Origin: CAYVQE01 sp964633205
Lineage (GTDB): Bacteria > Myxococcota > B64-G9
Reading direction: 5' to 3'
Assembly (NCBI GenBank): GCA_964633205.1
Contig: CAZWFN010000181.1
Span: 1 to 10,904, forward strand
DNA length: 10,904 bases
The notes below the pieces were generated by a model. The model ran no database searches. It was not told the DNA's origin and was given only the letters and a program-made list of their open reading frames with translations. The position numbers and the translations under genes are program-made. Shown here piece after piece: positions 1 to 6,457 of the stretch (positions are counted from its first letter, which is position 1; each line of letters opens with the position of its first letter).

Positions 1-88
1 CCAGGCACCGTTCTCCCCTCCCCCTGAGGTGCCAGGCACCTTTCTCCCCTCCCCCCTGAGGTGCCAGGCACCTTTCCACGGGCACCTT
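1..88. repeat. Upstream cluster of GGTGCC-A-GGCACC palindromes
   Basis: Two full copies of the 13-base palindrome GGTGCCAGGCACC lie at 28-40 and 60-72, and a copy cut by the window edge is at 1-9. They are spaced 31-32 bases apart and separated by a pyrimidine tract (TTTCTCCCC...CCTGAG). The last copy is followed by TTTCCAC and a half-site GGGCACCTT at 80-88. Such short palindromes next to a RAYT-type transposase are what REP-like elements look like. Each copy could fold into a hairpin in single-stranded DNA, which is the substrate type for this transposase class. The same palindrome recurs at 1479-1595 and 4340-4522. Confidence 0.85.
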
Positions 89-118
89 CCCAGCAAGGCA
101 TGACCGCGATCGAATCAC

Positions 119-141
119 GGGTGTCCGGAATCCGGACACCC
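119..141. repeat. Near-perfect 23-base palindrome
   Basis: Arms GGGTGTCCGGA (119-129) and TCCGGACACCC (131-141) are perfect inverted repeats around a single A. It is unrelated in sequence to the GGTGCC-type palindromes. It could be a binding site for a dimeric regulator, a second kind of mobile palindrome, or a hairpin. Nothing in the sequence decides between these. Confidence 0.75.
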
Positions 142-296
142 CATGGCAGGTCGAGACAGGGGCCGAATCGGCGGCCCGGGCCTGGTGGAACATGTCTATT
201 CAATTGCGAAACAGAGAGTTGGGAGCGGGCCGCGAGACGAGCCTGCGGACGGCTGAAGCCTTTGGCCCGATGCTTGCTGTGCTGAGCCCGTGAACG

Positions 297-312
297 GAGC
301 GCTTCGGCGCTC
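297..312 (+). promoter_or_regulatory. Small TTCG-loop hairpin ahead of the transposase RBS
   Basis: GAGCGC (297-302) pairs with GCGCTC (307-312) around the stable tetraloop TTCG. It sits 6 bases upstream of the ribosome binding site at 319-323, so in mRNA it would lie just outside the ribosome footprint. It may protect or modulate the leader. The function is inferred; only the structure potential is seen. Confidence 0.35.
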
Positions 313-318
313 GGTCTC

Positions 319-323
319 GGAGG
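319..323 (+). promoter_or_regulatory. Ribosome binding site fixing the transposase start
   Basis: GGAGG lies 8 bases before ATG at 332. The in-frame GTG at 290 has no comparable site, and the ATG at 327 is in another frame and only 3 bases away. The start at 332 is therefore preferred. Confidence 0.7.
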
Positions 324-331
324 TTCATGCC

Positions 332-1360
332 ATGCCGCGCAAGCTGCGCTATATGCCGCATCCCTACAGCATCATGGAGGTCACCATCCGCTGCACCCAG
401 GAGCGCTTTTTGCTGCGGCCCGCCGCCGAGCTCAACGACCTGCTGCTCGGTGTGCTCGGCCGGGCGCTGGCATTGTACCCGGCGGTCAGGCTGTATCAGT
501 TCAAGTTCCTCAGCGACCACGTTCATCTGATCCTGGCTGCGCCGGATGTGTATACCCTGGCGCAGTTCATGGGCCACATCGGCAGCAATATCGCCCGCGA
601 AGCCGGGCGCTTCCACGGCTGGGAGGGCCGGGTTCTGCAACGGCGCTACGATTCCGCGTCCATCGAGGACGACGAGTCGCTGGTTCGCAAGGCCAAGTAC
701 GTGCTGGCCCAAGGCTGCAAGGAGGGCCTGGTGGCCAGCCCGCTGGACTGGCCCGGCGCCAGCAGCGACCGGGCGCTGCTGTACGGCGAGAAGCTCGAGG
801 GCACCTGGTACGACCGCACGGCGTTCTGCAAGGCCGAACGGCGGGGCAAGAACGTCAGGCTGGCCGACTTCGCCACCCGCTATGAAGTGCCGTTGGCCCG
901 CTTGCCCCGTCACAAGGGCAAGAGCGAGCAGGAGGTACAGGCCTTCTACCAGCAGCTGGCCGAGGAGATCGAGCATGAGACCCACCGCCACTGCATCGAT
1001 GAGAACAAGCCGTTGCTCGGGGTGCAGGCGGTGCTCGACAAGGACCCGTTCGATCGCGCGATGAAGCCCAAGCGCAGCCCGGCGCCGCTGTGCCACGCCG
1101 CCACCAAGCAGCGGCGCGACGAATACCGCAGCGCCTACCTCGATTTCGTCGCGCGCTACCGCCAGGCGGCAAAGCGACTGCGCCACGGCGAGGAGGGTGT
1201 CGCCTTCCCCGCCGGCAGCTTCTTGCCGACCGGTCTCCCTGCGCCACAGCAGGCCGCGCCACAGCAGGTCGGGCCTCCGGTTCCCGAAAATTCAAGCGTC
1301 CGCCGCGATCTCCGTCCGCGTCCGCTGTCCCGCGGCATCGGTGAGTCGGCAAACGACTGA
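332..1360 (+). CDS. REP-associated (RAYT-like) Y1 transposase
   Basis: A 342-residue member of the Y1/HUH transposase superfamily (IS200/RAYT-like), which cuts and joins single-stranded DNA at hairpin-forming repeats through a covalent 5'-phosphotyrosine. The HUH motif is clear: His63-Val-His65 in SDHVHLIL. QRRYDSASIEDDE (103-115) matches the usual block between the two motifs. Tyr123 in KYVLAQGCKEGLV is the likely nucleophile. The canonical N-P-V that usually follows is replaced by Q-G-C, as I remember from a long RAYT subgroup with SPAP-(L/V)-x-HA and a FPAGSF ending, both present here (SPAPLCHAA, FPAGSF). Residues after about 300 look like a run-on tail rich in Pro, Gln and Arg. The gene is bracketed by palindromes on both sides, its probable substrates. 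It appears intact. The family assignment is strong; activity is not known. Confidence 0.85.
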   Translation: MPRKLRYMPHPYSIMEVTIRCTQERFLLRPAAELNDLLLGVLGRALALYPAVRLYQFKFLSDHVHLILAAPDVYTLAQFMGHIGSNIAREAGRFHGWEGRVLQRRYDSASIEDDESLVRKAKYVLAQGCKEGLVASPLDWPGASSDRALLYGEKLEGTWYDRTAFCKAERRGKNVRLADFATRYEVPLARLPRHKGKSEQEVQAFYQQLAEEIEHETHRHCIDENKPLLGVQAVLDKDPFDRAMKPKRSPAPLCHAATKQRRDEYRSAYLDFVARYRQAAKRLRHGEEGVAFPAGSFLPTGLPAPQQAAPQQVGPPVPENSSVRRDLRPRPLSRGIGESAND

Positions 1361-1478
1361 TTGGGCCGATAACACCGGGTCGCGCACCGGCGCAAAAGCC
1401 GTCTAGCTGCAGCCAGCCGAGCAGCCGCCAGACCTGAAACCGAGATCCCCGCCTCCCGCCTGCTGCTGCTGCTGAAAA

Positions 1479-1595
1479 GCGCCTGGCACCTTTCCACTTG
1501 GGCACCTTGGGGGGGAAAGTGCCTGGGGGGGGGAAAGTGCCTGGCACCTTTCTGAGTGAGTGAGTGGCGGCTGTGAAAAGTGCCTGGCACCTTTC
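1479..1595. repeat. Downstream cluster of GTGCC-T-GGCACC palindromes
   Basis: Copies lie at 1479-1490 (variant AGCGCCTGGCACC), 1533-1552 and 1575-1595, with a broken copy, AAAGTGCCTGGG, at 1516-1527. The best copies read GAAAGTGCCTGGCACCTTTC, a longer near-palindrome than those upstream of the transposase, and the two end copies share the extension TTTCTGAG. The first copy is followed by TTTCCACTTGGGCACCTT, nearly the same tail as after the last upstream copy. The rest of the gap 1361-1686 holds a short CTG run at 1461-1474 and the leader of the next gene. I see no gene in it. Confidence 0.85.
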
Positions 1596-1676
1596 TGAGC
1601 GGCGTCGTTCGGGCGACTTGTCGTCTGCGGTGGCTGGCGCTAGTCTCTAGGGATACCTGCACCGGGTGCTCGCGCT

Positions 1677-1681
1677 GGAGG
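1677..1681 (+). promoter_or_regulatory. Ribosome binding site for the propeller lipoprotein
   Basis: GGAGG lies 5 bases before ATG at 1687 and 8 bases before ATG at 1690. It overlaps the reading frame that would follow from the GTG at 1666, which argues against that earlier start. Either ATG gives an ordinary lipoprotein signal peptide. Confidence 0.65.
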
Positions 1682-1686
1682 TTTGG

Positions 1687-4008
1687 ATGATGCGTGGCTC
1701 GACGACCGTGCCGTTGATCTTGGGGCTTGCATCCGTGCTGCTCGCCGGCTGTGAGCTGTTTTTACCGGAGCGCGGCGGGCTGGATCAGCCCTGCCTGGCG
1801 GGAAATGTGTGCCGCGATGGGTTGACCTGCGACACCGGGCTCGACGGCGGCACCTGCGTGGCCGAGGGCGATTGCCAGGAGCCGGACGCCGACGGCGACG
1901 GCTTTGCGGCCGACCGCTGTGGCGGTGACGACTGCGACGACGGGGACCCGGCCATCAATCCAGATGCCGATGAAAACTGCACCAACGGCGTCGACGACGA
2001 CTGCGACGGCGACACCGACGGCGAGGACCAGGACTGCGGTGTCGACTGCGACGGCGACGGGGACGGCTTCGGCAGTCCGGCCTGCGGCGGCGGCGACTGC
2101 GACGACGGTGACGCCGCTGTCCACCCGGGCGCTCGCGAGGACGCCGGCGCGGACGACACCTGTAGCGACGGGCGGGACAACGACTGCGACGGACACACCG
2201 ATGCCCAGGAGGAACGGGGCTGCGCCCCGCGCATCTGCAGTGATTCGAACCCCGGCTGGTGCTGGGTCAACCCGCTGCCGCAGGGCAACGACCTGAACGA
2301 CGTCTGGGTCTCGCCCTGGGGCGACATCTGGGCGGTCGGCGCCGGCGGCACCATCTTGCGCGGTCGCATCGACGGCCAGCCGCACTTCTGGCGGGTGCCC
2401 TGCCCGTCGACCGACAACCTGACCGCCATCTGGGGTGCGGCCCCGGATGCCATCTGGGCGGTGGGCTTCGGCGGCACCATCCTGCACTACGACGGCCAGA
2501 GCTGGCAGAATGAGGACAGCGGCACCAGCCGCGCCCTGTTCGACGTCCACGGAACCGGCCCCGACGATGTCTGGGTCGCCGGCCAGGGGCGCGACGCCCT
2601 GCATCGCCAGGGCGGCCAGTGGTACAGATCCAGCTACGACGGTCCGGGCGGCGGCGACTTCGTGGCAGTCTGGGCCACTCCTGTCGGGGCCTGGTTCGGC
2701 GCCGGTTCCGCCGCGCCGCAGCTGGTGCGCTACGAGAACGGGACCTGGGAGACCGCAATCGATCACACCTGCAGCGACGTGCGCTCCCTGTGGAGCCCGG
2801 GGCCCGGCGAGCTGATAGGGGTCGGTCAGGACGGAGCCATCTGCCAACTCGCGAACGGCAGCTGGACCGACGAGTCGGTGACAACCGATCCCCCGCTCGC
2901 GCTCCACGCCGTCGCCGGCGGCGGGCCCGACGATGTCTGGGTGGTCGGCGGCGGGTTCCAGCACCGGCTGGGCTTTCGGGTGCTGGTCCACCGCGAAGAA
3001 GACGGGATCTGGAACAACCCGGTGGTGCAGAGCGGCCAGCCGCCGCTGCTCGGCCTGTTCGCCGGTCCCGAGGCGCAGGCAATCGCGGTGGGTATGGCCG
3101 GCCGCATGCTGGCCTTGGACGGCAACAACTGGCAGCCCCTGGGCTCGGCCCTGACCACCCAGGACCTGCACGCAGTCCACGGAGACGAGAACCGCATGGT
3201 GGCGGTGGGCAACTCGGGCAGCATATTGGTGCTCGACGACGGCTGGAGCGATGCCTCGCTGGCCGACAAGACCAAGGCGCTCCACACGGTCTGGGTGGTG
3301 CCGGGCGGCGGCGTCTGGGTGGGCGGCAGCCAGGGCCTGGTGGTCGACGGCGATGGCGGGGCCTGGACAGATCGCAGCATCGCCGGGGATGCGGACTGGG
3401 CGGTCAACGGCATCTGGGCCACCGAGCAGCGGGTCTACGCCGCGGGGCAGGGGGGCCACATCCATGTGTTCGAGGCGATGGCCTGGAACGCGGTGGCTGC
3501 GGCCGGGGAGCCCGTCGACTGGCTCGACGTGCTCGGCTGGAACGACGGCGGCGGCGACCAGGAGATGGTGTGGCTGGTGGGCGCGGCCGGTTGGGTGCGC
3601 CAGCGCGACTACCTGGCCGGGCAGCAGGCCGACGACTTCTGGCTAGATGCCACCCAACCCCAGGGCTGCGCGGGCCAGCACCTGCGCGGCGTCTGGGGGC
3701 CGGACCAGGAGCACCTGTGGCTGGTCGGCTCCGGGCCCGACTCCTGCCGGTTGCAGCCGGGCGGCTGGGGTCACGTCAGCCTGCCCGTGCCCGCCGATGC
3801 CGAGCTGTTCGACGTCCACGGCGCCGGCGTCGGGGACGTCCAGGTCTTTGCGGTGGGCAGCCAGGGGGTGGTGTTGCGCTGGGACGGGGCGCAGTGGCAG
3901 CTCGAGGAGTCCGGCACCCGGCTGACCCTCGAGGGCGTCTGGGTCGACGATGACGGCTTCGCCTGGGCGGTAGGTCACAATGGCGCCATCCTGCAGCAGG
4001 CCCACTGA
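1687..4008 (+). CDS. Lipoprotein with MopE-type metal-binding motifs and beta-propeller repeats
   Basis: A 773-residue exported lipoprotein. Signal peptide 1-21 ends in the lipobox LLAGC with Cys22 as lipidation site; Glu at +2 is compatible with outer-membrane placement. A Cys-rich segment (C36, C42, C48, C57, C63) precedes two Asp/Cys-rich modules at about 67-117 and 120-179. Each module has the pattern D-x-DGDGF...CDDGD...(I/V)xP...C...D-(D/N)-DCDG, the hallmark of the 'putative metal-binding motif' family related to MopE; calcium or another divalent ion is the likely ligand. From about 194 to the end I count 14 repeats of roughly 40 residues with the core (D/H)-x-x-x-(V/I)-W-(A/V)-V-G-x-x-G-x-I-x-x-x-D-G-x-x-W. 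They are typical of propeller proteins in Myxococcota that are often mislabelled. No enzyme motif is visible, so a binding or scaffold role at the cell surface is likely. It stands alone, with gaps of over 300 bases on both sides. Confidence 0.8.
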   Translation: MMRGSTTVPLILGLASVLLAGCELFLPERGGLDQPCLAGNVCRDGLTCDTGLDGGTCVAEGDCQEPDADGDGFAADRCGGDDCDDGDPAINPDADENCTNGVDDDCDGDTDGEDQDCGVDCDGDGDGFGSPACGGGDCDDGDAAVHPGAREDAGADDTCSDGRDNDCDGHTDAQEERGCAPRICSDSNPGWCWVNPLPQGNDLNDVWVSPWGDIWAVGAGGTILRGRIDGQPHFWRVPCPSTDNLTAIWGAAPDAIWAVGFGGTILHYDGQSWQNEDSGTSRALFDVHGTGPDDVWVAGQGRDALHRQGGQWYRSSYDGPGGGDFVAVWATPVGAWFGAGSAAPQLVRYENGTWETAIDHTCSDVRSLWSPGPGELIGVGQDGAICQLANGSWTDESVTTDPPLALHAVAGGGPDDVWVVGGGFQHRLGFRVLVHREEDGIWNNPVVQSGQPPLLGLFAGPEAQAIAVGMAGRMLALDGNNWQPLGSALTTQDLHAVHGDENRMVAVGNSGSILVLDDGWSDASLADKTKALHTVWVVPGGGVWVGGSQGLVVDGDGGAWTDRSIAGDADWAVNGIWATEQRVYAAGQGGHIHVFEAMAWNAVAAAGEPVDWLDVLGWNDGGGDQEMVWLVGAAGWVRQRDYLAGQQADDFWLDATQPQGCAGQHLRGVWGPDQEHLWLVGSGPDSCRLQPGGWGHVSLPVPADAELFDVHGAGVGDVQVFAVGSQGVVLRWDGAQWQLEESGTRLTLEGVWVDDDGFAWAVGHNGAILQQAH

Positions 4009-4049
4009 GCGCTCCTGTCCGCCATTTCCCGGGGCCGAGAAAAGATTTG

Positions 4050-4070
4050 ACGCCCCCAGCCGGGGGACGT
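4050..4070 (+). terminator. Possible weak hairpin terminator after the lipoprotein gene
   Basis: ACGCCCCC (4050-4057) can pair with GGGGG-A-CGT (4062-4070) with one bulged A and a four-base loop, 42 bases after the stop codon. No run of T follows, so if it ends transcription it is not a classical intrinsic terminator. Confidence 0.25.
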
Positions 4071-4090
4071 AAACTGCGTTTGATTTCTAA

Positions 4091-4124
4091 ACACACCGTT
4101 GAGTCAAGTATTTACGCGGTGTGT
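4091..4124. repeat. 8-base inverted repeat in the gap before wbpA
   Basis: ACACACCG (4091-4098) and CGGTGTGT (4117-4124) are perfect inverted repeats 18 bases apart. The sequence here is locally AT-richer than its surroundings. It could be an operator for a dimeric regulator acting on the polysaccharide genes, or part of a leader structure. No clear -10/-35 pair accompanies it. Confidence 0.35.
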
Positions 4125-4242
4125 CGAAGACGGCAACCAGCTTGCGGCAACGTGGAGCACAACCCGATTCAGCACGGTCGGTCATCGGCTGTCGAACAGC
4201 GCGATGTAACCGAGGGGGCCGGAGGCTGTCCGCCGAAGCCTT

Positions 4243-4364
4243 GGCGAAGGCGGGTCGTTGGAGGGCCGAGCCAGCCTCCTCCCCCAGCGAATCGTCTCCT
4301 CTGGCACCGCTCGTGCTGGGGGAGGATTGAGGTGGGGGCAAAAAGTGCCTGGCACCTTTCTCCC
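4243..4364. repeat. 122-base direct repeat, copy 1
   Basis: It matches 4405-4526 at 119 of 122 positions (differences at 4255 T/C, 4314 T/C and 4352 G/A). It contains a 12-base inverted repeat, TCCTCCCCCAGC at 4277-4288 with its complement at 4315-4326. It ends in one palindrome copy of the transposase-associated type (4340-4360) and the tail TCTCCC. The gap 4009-4549 contains no convincing gene; these repeats fill its second half. Confidence 0.9.
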
Positions 4365-4379
4365 TGGAGGCTGTCCGAG

Positions 4380-4400
4380 GAAAGGTGCCTGGCACCTCTC
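4380..4400. repeat. Palindrome copy between the two direct repeats
   Basis: GAAAGGTGCCTGGCACCTCTC is the fullest palindrome in this gap, with GGTGCC-T-GGCACC intact. It lies between the 12-mer GGAGGCTGTCCG (4366-4377) and the start of direct-repeat copy 2 (4405). At the corresponding place before copy 1 the same 12-mer (4221-4232) is separated from the repeat by only 10 unrelated bases. Confidence 0.85.
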
Positions 4401-4404
4401 TCCC

Positions 4405-4526
4405 GGCGAAGGCGGGCCGTTGGAGGGCCGAGCCAGCCTCCTCCCCCAGCGAATCGTCTCCTCTGGCACCGCTCGCGCTGGGGGAGGATTGAGGTGGGGG
4501 CAAAAAGTGCCTGACACCTTTCTCCC
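4405..4526. repeat. 122-base direct repeat, copy 2
   Basis: Second copy, 162 bases downstream of the first. Its inverted repeat (4439-4450 with 4477-4488) can be one pair longer than in copy 1, because base 4476 is C where copy 1 has T. It carries a degraded palindrome, GTGCCTGACACC (4507-4518), whose end is only 31 bases from the wbpA start codon. It therefore probably lies within the leader of the wbpA mRNA or very near its promoter. Confidence 0.9.
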
Positions 4527-4549
4527 TTCCCCCTGGAGGGCCTGACAAC

Positions 4550-5866
4550 ATGGCCGCTTTAGACGCGTTCTTGGCCCGCATCGAGGCGCGCTCGGCGCGC
4601 ATCGGGGTGGTGGGCCTGGGCTACGTGGGCCTGCCGCTGGCGATCGCCTTTGCCGAGCGCGGCTTCGCCGTGCTGGGCCTGGACGTGGATGCGGCCAAGC
4701 CCGACGCCATCGCCGCCGGCCGCTCCTACCTGCGCCACATCCCGGCCGAGCGCTTCGCCGGCCACGTGGAGTCCGGCCGCCTGGCGGCCACCACCGACTT
4801 CGCCCGCGCGGCCGAGTGCGACGCGCTGATCATCTGCGTGCCCACCCCGCTGACCGACAGCCGCGAGCCGGACACCCGCTTCATCGAGCAGACCGCCCGC
4901 GAGCTGGCGCCGCGGCTGCGCGCCGGCATGCTGCTGGCGCTGGAGTCGACCACCTACCCGGGCACCACCGACGAGCTGCTGCGCGCGCTGCTCGAGCAGG
5001 GCAGCGGCCTGACCGCCGGCAGCGACTTCTACCTGGTCTACTCGCCCGAGCGCGAGGACCCGGGCAACACCGACTTCCACACCGCCAACATCCCCAAGGT
5101 GGTCGGCGGGCTGAGCCCCGACTGCCAGCGGGCCGGCCAGGCCCTGTACGCCGCCGCGGTGGACCAGGTGGTGGCGGTCAGCTCGACGCGCACCGCCGAG
5201 ATGGTCAAGCTGTTCGAGAACATCTACCGCGCGGTCAACATCGCCCTGGTCAACGAGCTGAAGCTGCTGTGCGAGCGGCTGGACATGGACGTCTGGGAGG
5301 TCATCCGCGCCGCGGCCACCAAGCCCTTCGGCTTCCAGGCCTTCTGGCCGGGCCCGGGCCTGGGCGGCCACTGCATCCCCATCGACCCCTTCTACCTGAC
5401 CTGGAAGGCGCGCCAGGTGGATCTGAGCACGCGCTTCATCGAGCTGGCCGGCGAGATCAACACCGCCATGCCCTACCACGTCATCGACCGGGTCAGCGCC
5501 GGGCTGAACCGCCAGCACAAGGCGCTCAACGGCTCCAGCGTGCTGGTGCTGGGCGTGGCCTACAAGCCGGACGTCGACGACATGCGCGAGAGCCCGGCGC
5601 TGAAGATCATCTCGCTGCTGGCCGAGCGCGGCGCCCGGGTGCTCTACCACGACCCCCACGTGGCCCACCTGGCGCCCAGCCGCAAGTACCACTTCGACCT
5701 CAAGTCCTCACCGCTGACCGCCGACCTGCTGGAGGCGGTCGACTGCGTGCTGGTCGTCACCCACCACCGCCAGGTGGACTACGCCCTGGTGGCCGAGCAC
5801 GCCGCGCTGGTGGTCGACACCCGCAACGCGGTGCCGGCCGGCCGGGCCGAGATCGTGAGCGCGTGA
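4550..5866 (+). CDS. wbpA: UDP-N-acetylglucosamine 6-dehydrogenase (WbpA-type)
   Basis: Oxidises UDP-GlcNAc to the uronic acid UDP-GlcNAcA with two NAD+, supplying a precursor for O-antigen, capsule or exopolysaccharide in the cytoplasm. The 438 residues match the family length. The NAD-binding motif is GLGYVG (22-27) in IGVVGLGYVGLPLA. The segment ESTTYPGTTDE (132-142) and YSPEREDPGN (164-173) are family blocks. Lys220 and Asn224 in AEMVKLFENIYRAVNIA, Cys275 in GLGGHCIPIDPF and Asp279 are the expected catalytic residues. The blocks around AATKPFGFQAFWPGPG (255-270) fit WbpA better than UDP-glucose dehydrogenase. ATG at 4550 follows GGAGGG at 4535-4540 by 9 bases. The stop overlaps the next start (GTGA). 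Third codon positions are almost all G or C. It resembles TviB too; the exact product is inferred from similarity as I remember it. Confidence 0.9.
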   Translation: MAALDAFLARIEARSARIGVVGLGYVGLPLAIAFAERGFAVLGLDVDAAKPDAIAAGRSYLRHIPAERFAGHVESGRLAATTDFARAAECDALIICVPTPLTDSREPDTRFIEQTARELAPRLRAGMLLALESTTYPGTTDELLRALLEQGSGLTAGSDFYLVYSPEREDPGNTDFHTANIPKVVGGLSPDCQRAGQALYAAAVDQVVAVSSTRTAEMVKLFENIYRAVNIALVNELKLLCERLDMDVWEVIRAAATKPFGFQAFWPGPGLGGHCIPIDPFYLTWKARQVDLSTRFIELAGEINTAMPYHVIDRVSAGLNRQHKALNGSSVLVLGVAYKPDVDDMRESPALKIISLLAERGARVLYHDPHVAHLAPSRKYHFDLKSSPLTADLLEAVDCVLVVTHHRQVDYALVAEHAALVVDTRNAVPAGRAEIVSA

Positions 5867-6417
5867 CCGAAGATCAATCCACCCTATCGGTGCTCGAGGC
5901 GCTGAGCGAGGCGGCCGATCTGCCCCAGCGGGGCATCGCCGAGCGCACCGGGCTCAACCTGGCCAAGGTCAACTTCGTGCTGCGCGCCCTGGTGGACAAG
6001 GGCTATGTCAAGCTCAAGCGGGTCAAGGCCAACCCGCAAAAGCGGCGCTACCTCTACCTGCTGACCCCCGAGGGCGTCAGCGCCAAGAGCCGGCTGGCCT
6101 ACCGCTTCGTCCAGCGCACCCTGCGCCAGTACGCCGCGGTCGAGGCCCGGGCGGCCGCCGGCGTCGAGCAGATGGCCGCCCGCGGCGTACAGCGGGTGGT
6201 GCTGTGGGGCGCGACCGAGATCACCGAGCTGTGCCTGCGGGTGCTCAAGCGCTGCGACGCCCCGCTCAAGGTGGTCGGCGTGGTCGACCCCTCCGGCCAG
6301 CACCCCCAGGCGCTGTCGGTGGCGCAGCTGGCCGCGGTGGCCCCGGACGCGGTCATCGTCTGCGAGCCCGAGGCCGCCGACCTGCCCGCCGGGCTGGAGG
6401 CGCATTGGCTGGTATGA
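5863..6417 (+). CDS. MarR-type EPS-associated regulator with C-terminal Rossmann-like domain
   Basis: Predicted transcription regulator of 184 residues. Residues 7-92 form a winged helix: the recognition helix is in GLNLAKVNFVLRALVDKGYV (30-49) and the wing is KLKRVKANPQKRRYLYLLTP (50-69). This matches the MarR-like family found beside exopolysaccharide gene clusters, whose members are usually little longer than this domain. A second part, about 105-184, begins RVVLWGATEITELCLRVLKR and continues with VVGVVDPSG and PDAVIVCEP. This alternation of strand and helix looks like a Rossmann or sugar-nucleotide/NAD-binding half-domain. It may let the regulator sense a nucleotide sugar or cofactor; this is inference. 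It starts with GTG overlapping the wbpA stop (GTGA), so it is translationally coupled to it and likely controls this operon. Confidence 0.8.
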   Translation: MTEDQSTLSVLEALSEAADLPQRGIAERTGLNLAKVNFVLRALVDKGYVKLKRVKANPQKRRYLYLLTPEGVSAKSRLAYRFVQRTLRQYAAVEARAAAGVEQMAARGVQRVVLWGATEITELCLRVLKRCDAPLKVVGVVDPSGQHPQALSVAQLAAVAPDAVIVCEPEAADLPAGLEAHWLV

Positions 6418-6457
6418 GTGTGCTCGTGAGTCAGGGCCGAGCAAGAGCGAGGACAAA

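Noticed and set aside
1..72. A CRISPR array
   Set aside because: The units are 31-32 bases in total and are nearly identical throughout, so there are no unique spacers; no cas gene is near. They are tandem palindromes.
173..182. Palindrome GGCCCGGGCC as a regulatory site
   Set aside because: It is short and made only of G and C; such palindromes are common by chance at this GC content.
290..331. A transposase start at GTG 290, 14 residues earlier
   Set aside because: No ribosome binding site is present there, and the extra residues overlap the TTCG hairpin and the GGAGG that serves ATG 332.
1604..1614. An 11-base match (GTCGTTCGGGC) shared with 10623-10633, both upstream of lipoprotein genes
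   Set aside because: The distances to any -10-like sequence and to the start codons differ. One short GC-rich match in 10.9 kb is weak evidence for a common regulator site.
1762..3465. A long open frame (567 codons) on the - strand opposite the propeller lipoprotein
   Set aside because: It lacks any recognisable domain. It mirrors the codon structure of the + strand gene, which has signal peptide, lipobox, Cys pattern and repeats. Such mirror frames are expected in very GC-rich DNA.
2619..3953. A 444-codon Arg/Gly-rich frame on the + strand inside the lipoprotein gene
   Set aside because: It is an out-of-frame shadow; the repeats and codon use support only the lipoprotein frame.
4047..4545. 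Small open frames on both strands in the gap before wbpA
   Set aside because: Their codons run through the direct repeats and palindromes. The peptide patterns repeat exactly with the DNA repeats, so they are by-products of the repeats.
4559..5692. A 377-codon open frame on the - strand opposite wbpA
   Set aside because: Its composition (Gly, Val, Gln, His, Arg rich) is that of an antisense shadow, and the + strand encodes a clear UDP-GlcNAc dehydrogenase.
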